Shown: one piece after another, positions 55,341 through 64,000 of the stretch
Position numbering within the stretch: position 1 is the first letter of the stretch
How the letters are laid out: each line of letters starts with the position of its first letter
Source of the DNA: Cololabis saira
Taxonomy: Eukaryota; Chordata; Actinopteri; Beloniformes; Belonidae
Length of the DNA stretch: 64,000 bases
Reading direction: 5' to 3'
Assembly: GCF_033807715.1 (NCBI RefSeq)
Contig: NC_084601.1
Location: 18,530,690 to 18,594,689 of the forward strand
The notes under the pieces: model-generated
The model's database searches: none
What the model saw: only the letters and a program-made list of their open reading frames with translations
What the model was told of the DNA's origin: nothing
Made by a program: the position numbers and the translations under genes

Positions 55341-55732
55341 TATGGAGCTAGAACAGTCTCATAATTGACAAATGAACAGGACAAGTTTTACAAATGCACA
55401 GACCGATTTGCAAATACACACACCGTTTCACACGTGCACAGGACAAGTTTTACAAATACCTTCCGTGTTAAAAAAAACATATTTGTAGATCGTGGGACGT
55501 CAGAGGAGTCTCAAAAGTCACAGACAAATCCAGCGCAGCTCACAGACAAAAAAACGTTTGTAAATCAGGTTATATTTGTGTGTGCATCAAAAATACATTG
55601 TATATCTTGTACTACGCACGTGTGAATTGTTCTGTGCACGTGTGAAACGGTGTGTGTATTTGCAAATCTGTCTGTGCATTTGTAAAACTTGTTCTGTGCA
55701 TTTGTGTATTATGAGACTGTTCTAGCTCCATA
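55341..55732. mobile_element. Inverted-repeat element, ~110-bp termini
   Basis: The first ~110 bp (TATGGAGCTAGAACAGTC...) match the reverse complement of the last ~110 bp, with small differences including a missing 'GTTCTGTGCA'-like segment. AGAAAAG lies on both outer sides, a possible 6- or 7-bp duplication. The arms themselves contain repeats of 'ACAAGTTTTACAAATGCACAG'. No transposase. Confidence 0.75.
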
Positions 55733-58307
55733 GAAAAGCGTCGTTTTAAGACAGACTGGTATGTGTCTTAATGAACTGGTCCACATTTTGAGGTTTTGTG
55801 TGTAGATCTAATGTGGAGTGAAGCTGTTAGTTCATTTAAGCCAGCCTCCTCAAAGTGCCTCAAAATCCTGAACTTTCGGTGGTCCTGCTACTTCTGCCAA
55901 CAGTAGAAGAGACAGCGCTGAGGATGGGTGAGATACAGAGCAGATAAAGACAACAGACAGTAAAACAGAGCTGCCAGAACAGCTAAGCAAAGAGCAAGAA
56001 GGCAAGGAATCAGTCACATGGCAACGACAATGAGTTAGAGTAGCTGAGTTTAAAAAAAGACAGGGATTCATTTCCACTCCAAGTGGTTTCATAAATTTCC
56101 TTTTGAATCCAAAACATTTGTCTTGGATTGGAAGGAGGCTGTGCTTTGACTGACTCGGCCGATGATAAGCACCCAGCAGTGGTCGTCGCAAATAAAGATC
56201 CACATGCTCTTTGTTTCAACCACAAATCTTCAGAATTGGAGGCATGAAGAAAATGCTGGCATATTTAGAAACTATTAAAACTCCCAGCCTCTTTAACCCT
56301 TTCTCATTTACAGTCATGACGCAAAGTTCAAATGACAAGGTCTGGTTTTTCTCATTCATTACTGAAAAAAAATACGTCTGAATCTGGCTGTCCTTTTAAC
56401 CAGAGCGCGATTTGCCTCTACAATATGCCTCTGGAAATAAACAAGATTAAGTTTCTTTTTTTTTTTTTTCCCCAGACATGAACTTCCCTGTGACACAATC
56501 GTCCACTGTTCTGGACTTGACCCGGCCCTTCAGTGCATCACCGTGAATGAATTGAACTGAGCTAACGAGCCAGTAGCTGCTGCCACGCTGGAGAAACAGA
56601 TACAGAAGCGCTTTACATCTGTCCGTCTATACTGAGGTGTGGCGTGGTGAGATCAGCATACTGTAAATCATCTATACAATACCAGACACATTACACTTAC
56701 ACAGACTGGTTATGCGGTCTAACACATGTAACTATAACACACATCTGCGTGAAAGCAATAGTGTTCATGAACAATGTACGTCTAATAATGTGCATGTGTG
56801 AGAGAGATTTACAGAGAATGAGTATAGTGTGTGTCTGTGTTAACTTGTGCGACTCCTGCACATAGAAAACAACAACTCATTCTCCAAACCGAGTTCTCGT
56901 TAAAGTCCCAGAAACAAATTCTTCCTCCTTATTCTTCCTCAGTGAAATCCCATTGTACCGAGCAAATAGCCTAAGCCACTCTTTTGTACACGAGTCAAAA
57001 GCGCTTCAACCGAGTCACTATGGAAACACTTGTAAATCCGTGGAAAATAAAGACAGCATGTTTGAATAAACCTTGGATTCGATGAAAAAGAGACATCTAC
57101 AAGTTATTTTGACAAGTTTTCGAGTAAAAAAAGTTTAGCTTGGAAAAATGTGAACCCCAGCGATACATGAAATGCGGTCACAAGTAAACAAAGAGTCGTA
57201 CTCTATAAACCTGGTCTGTTTTTTTTGGACAAATATTTTGGAACATTACAGTATTTTTAGCCTTTGTTTGATCGATAACCCCGAATGCAGCCAGTAACTG
57301 TGATTTGAAACATCTGAAATGATTCCGCAGAAAAACTAAATCTGTCTCGTTGTCTCTAGGAGCTACACCAAGACTGACCGCAGATATTAGATTTTTGGAG
57401 AATGGTTTTTCTCTTTACTTCTCTAATCAGAGCCAGATCATGCAGAGAAAAGCAATTACTGTGGCTTATAAACCAGATTTCTTTAAACTGCACCACAAGT
57501 CTAAATTAACTCTTTGACATGGGCTGTAAAGACCCCTTTGATTCCCAGTAAAACTTGATTTTATTGACGTGTGATGTTACTTTCTTTTTCAGGCTTGTCA
57601 GGGGTTTCACATTACAGATTGGACACAGTGACATAGGGAAATTCAGCTTAATGGTGGCACAAAAACATGCAATTGTTATATTATTGAAAACATAAAGCAG
57701 TTTTTAATCCTCATACATCTCTAACTCAAACAATAACCAGTAACTGGCAGCTCTGCATGCTTGTGTGCACAGTATTCAAAAGAATGGCCTGACATTTTAA
57801 TTAAATTATACAGGAAGTCAATGGCCTGAGTGCCATTATAGAGCAATCCACCGTCCGTCTGTACCAGAGACTGGTGGACCAGAGCAATGTCTGTTGGTGG
57901 AGCGTTATATAAAATAAATGCTATTTGAACTTACACGTAATAATGTAATTATTCAGATTTTTTTGACAATTTTGCATTAAATATCAAATGTATTCCCCCT
58001 TTCTGAAAATCAAAGCCACATGTATTTTTATTTTGACCACCTGAGGATGAAGCAACACACTCTCTCGACACCCGGCTAGCAGGGCTTGATCCCAGGAGCA
58101 GTTAACAATGCAGTTCCTTGACTGAACACTAGGGGCTGGCTCCAAATGTGAGTCAATCTCCACAGACCTCCATGTTAAAATGTCCATCCTTACAGTAAAA
58201 ATACATTTTGGAAGCCTGATACACAAGAGGTTTTGGTCTCTTTAGAATTGTTATACACTTCTTTGGATAACATTATATAGAACCCCAAATTTATGCATAA
58301 TTGTGGG
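55733..58307. other. Noncoding stretch, no gene seen
   Basis: Within the long upstream part of nhsl3. No exon with flanking splice sites and no recognised repeat. Confidence 0.4.
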
Positions 58308-58927
58308 TAGGGTTGCCACCTTTCAGAAATAGAAATAAGGGACGCCCTGATTTCAGCAGCGCAGGAGCCAAAAAAAAGCCCCTAAACTTTATTTTATATG
58401 AAAAAACAAAATGCTTTGATTTAAAGTTTAAAGTGCTTTAATAGCATTGAACTTGCATGACTGTACAGACAGCCAACCATACTAGCAACTGAAATATCCT
58501 CCTATGATATGTATGTCCACATCAGCCCAGATGTATAATATAGCCTGCAGGTGAAGAATATGGTGTAAAAGTTAATTTATTTCAATAATTTAACTAGAAT
58601 ATGGTGTAAAAGTTAATTTATTTCAATAATTCAACTAGAATATGGTGTAAAGGTTAATTTATTTCAATAATTCAACCAGAATATGGTGTAAAAGTAAATT
58701 TATTTCAATAATTCAACTAGAATATGGTGTAAAAGTTACTTATTTCAATAATTCAACTAGAATTTGGTGTAAAGGTTAATTTATTTCAATAATTCAACTA
58801 GAATATGGTGTAAAAGTTAATGAAAATACGGTACAAATCGCGTCCTGTATTAGTTCAATACGGGACGCAACATTTTTTTCTCAAATAAAGGACAATTCCG
58901 TATTTTACGGGACGGGTGGCAACCCTA
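58308..58927 (-). mobile_element. Minisatellite-bearing hAT-like element, copy C
   Basis: Reverse orientation relative to copies A and B: TAGGGTTGCCACCTTTCAG on the left, GGGACGGGTGGCAACCCTA on the right. Perfect 8-bp duplication ATTGTGGG (58300-58307, 58928-58935). About 6 units of the 41-bp repeat. Confidence 0.92.
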
Positions 58928-58983
58928 ATTGTGGGTAGGATTTCTTTTTTTTTTTTTGAGTGACAACACTCATAGGCTACTGT

Positions 58984-59262
58984 AGTCCATCCATCCATGA
59001 TCTTTACCTGCTCCTTCTTATTTAGGGTCACAGGTGTGTCCTGGAGCCTCTCCCAGCTCCGCTCAGCACACTCTGGACAGGTCACCACTCCATCACAGGA
59101 ACACATATTAACAAAAAACCTCACACTCTTTCCTGTGACTGTGAGAGAAAGCTAAAGTAAAAACCGGAGAAAAACCCCAACAAGCACAGGGAGAACATGC
59201 AAACTCCACACAGACAGACCACTGGACCGGGAGCAGTGAAATCACTGTGCTGCCCATTACAT
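58984..59262 (+). repeat. Fish interspersed repeat (ATCC-edge family)
   Basis: Starts with (CCAT)n, then GGTGTGTCCTGGAGCCTCTC, CTGGACAGGTCACCACTCC, GGAGAAAAACCCC and GGGAGAACATGCAAACTCC, the order seen in a very common fish LINE-derived repeat. It shares its centre with 52930-53012. Confidence 0.65.
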
Positions 59263-61699
59263 CGCAATCCATGGTGTTAATGGTTAGTTCTCCCCTCTTT
59301 AGCTACTTAGCACTTAGCATTTTTGATGAGCTTAGCATTTTAGCTGGAATTGAGTGACTAACTAAACCTCCAACTGCTATGAACGGAGCACCAAAGACAT
59401 AGCTCAAAATAATAATTTAATATGTCAGGCTTTACAGGGTTAAAAACACATTTTTCTCACTTGAACTGAGCTTCTTTTTACAGACATAAGCCTCTCAATC
59501 TGGCAGTAGATCAGTGAAAATGATTCATTCTTGAGATCCAATGGCTAAAAATTGTTACACAAAATTTAGGGCCAGAAAAGTCTAACCACAATTGTATGTT
59601 GTTAAAAATGTCTTTTCCTTGAAGGGCAATATAAAATCCAAATTCCTTCTGCTGAGTAGGATGGGAGAGCAGGATGGATGACGAAGGAAGAGACGTGTTT
59701 TTATCTCCGAAGAACATGGAGTCACTTAACTTCAGTAGATCATAAAGTGATGGCATCTTTGAAAATTTGATGACGGATACTGCAACAAGCAAAGTCTGGC
59801 AGTACCGGGCTTTAGAGATAAGCTATGCAACAGAGCTTTTCACTCCCCTTTACACTGAAAGGTTGTAGACTGAGAAACAGCTGTAGGTGGAGACGAAGGG
59901 CAGATTCAAGAAAACTTCTGCTTAATTCTCTTAATTCTGTCACAAAGAATCTCCTGTGAGAGGAGAAACTAAGAGTGACGCAGGTGCATCTCAAACATGA
60001 GACACACCTGGGTCCATGGGAATATGTGAAGCTTGGGAGAGCTGATTCATCAACGGAACACGGCAGATTAGTACTGGAGGGTGAGACCGGAGGAGGCGTA
60101 GGAGGGATAGCTAGAAAAGATGAAAAGTCATCCTTTCCTTATCCAACTGTGCGTTGCCTAAGCTCATCTGCTGGGAATCCATGACTTTGACAGCGGCCCA
60201 CAGTAAACGGGATCTTCAAAGAAGAACGTGCCTTAACCCAGCTTACAGAAATGAAAGAAGCTTATAGGCGAGCTTTACTCAATAGGATAATGGAATATGT
60301 AATATCACACCCCATCCAAGACTGTTTCATTGTAATGAAGGGGGGAAGAAATATCTTCTGCATGCCTTGTTCAAAAATGATGCTTCCGACCATACAGCAT
60401 CTTCCTTCCTTTTTCTGTGCACATTATGATCTTTAGACTATTGCCTTCAATACATCCTACCTCTTCAATTATGTTACTGATTATCACTTTTTTCTATTTT
60501 TGCAACTGTTTTTCTTCTCTCTTCATTGTCGGTGGTGAGCAGCGTAAAACCTATTGCATCCACTATTTTCAAATTCTGGAAGATAAATAACTGGCCAGTG
60601 ATCCAAGGTCAAGAACACGGCTACATAAATAACAGGAAGTGGAGAGGAGGACAGAGGGAGCTCAAAGCCAAGTGGGGGAGGTTTCAAGGATATGCATTGA
60701 TATTTCAGGTTTGCAATAGTAGAGTTTTATCAAACAGCTTGTTTGATGTCTCATCTCAGCACAGACAAACTCTGAACCAGGCCATCCCGTGATGAGACTC
60801 AGCTGAGTGTCTCCCTGCAGAGTTATGAGAAACATCTGCAGACCCATCAGCTGCTTCATCTTAAAAAATAAATTAATCAAAAGGGCTGAAGAGTTCAGTT
60901 TCAAAGATCCTGCCTTGCTCTGCATCATGGAAATTTGTAGTTGATTTAAAGTGTGTTCGCAGTGAGCCAACCTCATCCACTGTAGCCAGTGCCTTACAGC
61001 TCTAATCACCATATAAATGCTTCGTTCTGGCTTAGAAAGTTACACTGAATCACTTATTTTTGGCCTCATTTTGCTGTACAGTTTGAAAATTTAATTAAAA
61101 ACATGACATGAGCTTGAACCTTGAGCAGAAATCCAGAAAGGTCAGGCAGCCTATTGTGTGTGTTGTCCGTAGACATTATTACCTAAAGAACTACACAAAC
61201 TCTCTGTGACACAAAGAGTTTGTGAGGAGTTGGTTTGAAAGCTCTGAAATATGCCATATTTCCCAGAATGGGCTGTGTAACTCGGTCAACACATGAAGCT
61301 ATTTCAGCTCAACTTGGCTCATGCTAACTGCTAAAAAGATGATTGCTAACTGTTATTAGGATATCCTGCAATATAGCTGACACTCATAAAGCCACACCCA
61401 GATTTTTACATAAAAATTCAAATCTACTTATCAAGACCATTAATGTTTTTTTTTCTACCAGGCTAGAAACATATTGATTTCTACGATAGCATTGGGCATT
61501 TTTAGACGGGGGTCATGAGATTGCCATTAGTGGAGGTTTTGTTGCACAGCAATGCCATCAGCTCAGAAAACCAGATATTGCCCCCCCCGGTGGCATACAG
61601 CCATTTCAACTCAATTCAATTCAATAAACTTTATTAACCCCCAAAGGGAAATTGATTTCTTTGATTTCTCGCTCTGTGAAGCCCCCAAAGACTCAGATA
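59263..61699. other. Noncoding stretch, LINE-like tail at 61600-61660
   Basis: No exon is supported. At 61600-61660 a short A/T-rich tail (TTTATTAACCCCCAAAGGGAAATTG) looks like the 3' end of a fish LINE. The rest shows nothing I can name. Confidence 0.4.
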
Positions 61700-61786
61700 T
61701 ACACTACCAGTCAAACGTGTGGTCACACTTCCCCATGCGTTTGAATGGGAAAGTGTGTCCACACTTCTGACCGGCAGGGGAGTGTA
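61700..61786. mobile_element. Tc1-like palindromic MITE
   Basis: An 87-bp imperfect palindrome: TACACTACCAGTCAAACGTG at the left pairs with the reverse complement of CTGACCGGCAGGGGAGTGTA. The middle CACACTTCCCCAT...AATGGGAAAGTGTG is a near-perfect hairpin. The terminus is of the widespread Tc1/mariner type and starts and ends in TA. Confidence 0.75.
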
Positions 61787-62880
61787 AACAGCCTCCTTAG
61801 GTGTTGCGAAGGATGGAAGGCGAAGTTCCGGTTTGAACTATGCCGATATGAGATCACTGAGTTCATCAACACTTTCAACAAGCAGCCGCTGTACTCTGTG
61901 CTCGCAGCCTTCACGGTTGCTTCAATCCACAGTTTACTTGTATAGAAATAGTCAACAAGTTTGAGAAAAGGTTTCTGTCACTTAGTCTGATTTTATTCTG
62001 ACTCTCAAGTTGCAAAAAGCAATGAAAACAGGAATCAAGGCCCATTTTGCCATGCTCTGAGAAGTTGCATGTTTGTGTGTTGGATGGGTGCTCATGCGTT
62101 AGAAAATCAGCTGGAATGCAGGAATGCTCTCCCAGGCCGGGTTTCTGAATAAACTTTCCGTGAATGAGGTGGCGAAAAACAGGAGACGAGGCAACAACAA
62201 TAACACACACAATCACACTCACACAAACGTCGACCACCTTGAGAGAAAAATAAACCTGAGTTAACATCCTCACACAGCTGTTGTCTGTTTTATCCACAAA
62301 AACACAACGATGGTGCAACGAAGCTTTGATAGTAACACCAAGTAAACCAAGAACTTCCTCTGACACCTGATGTTGGGGAAAGGTTTAAATATGCTGAGGA
62401 ATAAACTGAACAAGGACAGAGATAATTAGAACCAAACAAGATACAAGAATAAACATCCACGTCTTTCACTTGAAATTCAAACTGCGACCAAGGTCAAAGA
62501 ATATCTGATCAATCTTGGTTGTTATGGTTGTTTGGGCGCCAGTCAACTCTGTCATATTTCACGTCTGCAATAATACAGTCCAATGTCTTTGCATGACTTC
62601 TTAAATGATATTTCACAACATTTATACAGAAATGATGAGAAAATGAAGCAAACAACGGCAGCTTTTGTTTTGTTTGTTTGTTTTTAATTCAGTTTGCAAC
62701 TTTGACCTGAAGATCTGTAATTTGCAGTATTGTTTTTACCTCCAGGTTCTTCGACAGAAATCAAGCATGTAAATTGAATTACATTTGAGTTAAATCAAGT
62801 GTAGACTTTCAGTTGAACTGTCAACTGTGGCTTTGAGGAGTGTTCTTAACTCAAAACTGCTCCATCCAGAGATATACATG

Positions 62881-62929
<49 letters not shown>

Positions 62930-63730
62930 AATGTGTGTATCAGTCTGCCAAGATTTAGTCACAGAAAAACAGAAAATCATGAAACAGAAAATAACTCCTA
63001 AGAAAGGGATTACGTAAGCAGAACCTGAGTAAAAAAAAAAACTATTTCAATCATCCAACAATCTGCCTCTGGCAGTGGAAGTTTGTGTCAGACCTGTTTG
63101 TCAGGTGTTTTTTTCCCGTGTTTTTTTTTTTTGTCGCTTCAGGAACAGTTAACAGAGACAACGATCAGTGTGAAACAGGCTCTATTTCCCACCGCAGGTA
63201 CAACAATTCACAAAGTCAGAAAAATATTCCCATTCCTTGCAAAAAAGATCACACCCACACATGCTCAAAGACACAGTGGGACATTACTGAGGGTGCATGT
63301 GAAATTCAGACTAAGTATCAAGAGAATGAATGCTTTTCCAAGGAATTGGTCAGTAGCAAAAAGACATCACTGGAACAAAGGAGAACAACAATGATAACAG
63401 CAGTTTATCTACACACACACACACCCCTCTTCTGCAGACTCATGCAATAAGCAGGAAACCTTGAAGCTGACTAAGATAGAGTCAGCATGGGGATATTGTC
63501 ACTCTGCACTTAAAAGGCTTACTGTGAGATCTAATCCACATCACCACACATGATGGCATACACAGCTCACCACTCAAGTCAGCTTCACTTTCATCTATTC
63601 ACTGTCACGTTTGAAAAGTCCAGTTTCACAAACAACATCCTCCTGTCTGAGCAGATGTTCCTTCAAAGCGAAAGGCTGCAAATGAAAAACACTTGCAGAA
63701 AAGTATGCAGACATCCTGCCTTCCTCTTAC
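61787..63730. other. Noncoding stretch with (AT)n
   Basis: Holds a pure (AT)n array of about 45 bp at 62883-62927. No other feature is supported. Confidence 0.45.
62883..62927. repeat. (AT)n microsatellite
   Basis: About 22 uninterrupted AT dinucleotides. Confidence 0.97.
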
Positions 63731-63872
63731 CTGTTTTCAACTTGTCTGAATGTCCAAAAAGCCAGGAGCTGTTGGATTTTTCCTTTCTGAGGCTTGGGCT
63801 CCGGGATGGAGAGGAAGACACGTTTTTTTCCGCTTGCACCTTCTTCTTCCTCTTCTGGATGCTGTTCCCCAT
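63731..63872 (-). CDS. nhsl3: Probable alternative first coding exon of nhsl3
   Basis: From ATG 63872 the minus strand reads MGNSIQKRKKK, a Ser-rich stretch and SWLFGHSDKLKTG, then a strong donor ACAG|GTAAGAG at 63730. The exon length (142 nt) leaves phase 1, the same as the 43568-43511 exon, so it could splice onto the exon at 40574 without a frame change. That would give a 1428-aa product. Gly-2 plus a lysine cluster resembles a myristoyl/basic membrane anchor, although position 6 is Gln rather than Ser/Thr. The alternative is that it starts another gene lying in the intron; no such exons are seen. Confidence 0.55.
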
Positions 63873-64000
63873 TTTGGGACAATCCTGTAGCCCCTAAAGT
63901 GGGTGTAACATCCCGTTACCTTATTGCCTTACATCTGAACTCCTGCTCTCCAATCCTTTGGTCTGCAGCATGAGTCAAAAGTCAGTAATGATCTCCTGAA

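Noticed and set aside
55850..56203. 117-codon minus-strand ORF
   Set aside because: Composition is random-looking, with no splice sites or family features.

Overview
The window is vertebrate, almost certainly teleost fish, nuclear DNA. It holds multi-exon genes with GT-AG introns, very dense hAT-type MITEs, fish-style LINE remnants, a Ty1/copia remnant, a Tc1/mariner relic and long (CA)n and (ATCC)n arrays. There are no prokaryotic genes, tRNAs, rRNAs or CRISPR arrays that I can see.

Layout. Positions 1-5.0 kb are repeat-rich: a LINE reverse-transcriptase remnant, an unusual inverted-repeat element holding an F-box-like ORF, the first coding exon of a fish rho-class glutathione transferase (gstr, minus strand, rest off the left edge), and a broken copia element with a hAT MITE in its LTR. 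Positions 5.2-16.6 kb hold an ATAD2-type AAA+ATPase/bromodomain gene on the minus strand (22 coding exons, phase-consistent, 912 aa). It is head-to-head with yars1 (cytoplasmic tyrosyl-tRNA synthetase, plus strand, 13 coding exons, 530 aa, 22.1-30.6 kb), whose 5' noncoding exon probably ends at 17923. The shared upstream region has been invaded by two TIR elements.

yars1 converges tail-to-tail with an NHS-family gene, nhsl3 (KIAA1522-like, minus strand). The 3' ends are about 100 bp apart, judged from opposed poly(A) signals at 31195 and 31324. The yars1/KIAA1522 convergence is also, from memory, the human 1p35 arrangement. nhsl3 has a 3.3-kb exon (32744-36085), seven upstream exons, one first exon at 43511-43568 and a second possible first exon about 20 kb further upstream at 63731-63872, with the same splice phase. 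The 43.6-63.7 kb stretch is therefore intron or upstream sequence and shows only repeats.

The three main genes have no obvious functional link: chromatin ATPase, translation, and actin/cell-shape regulation. The most distinctive layer is the mobile DNA. Thirteen elements have hAT-like TIRs with 8-bp target duplications (12 perfect, 1 at 7 of 8). Several are nested, and one family carries an expandable 41-bp minisatellite. Two other elements have long inverted termini built from short iterated units. All exon calls come from reading splice sites and frames by eye; names rest on remembered family sequences, not on a search.
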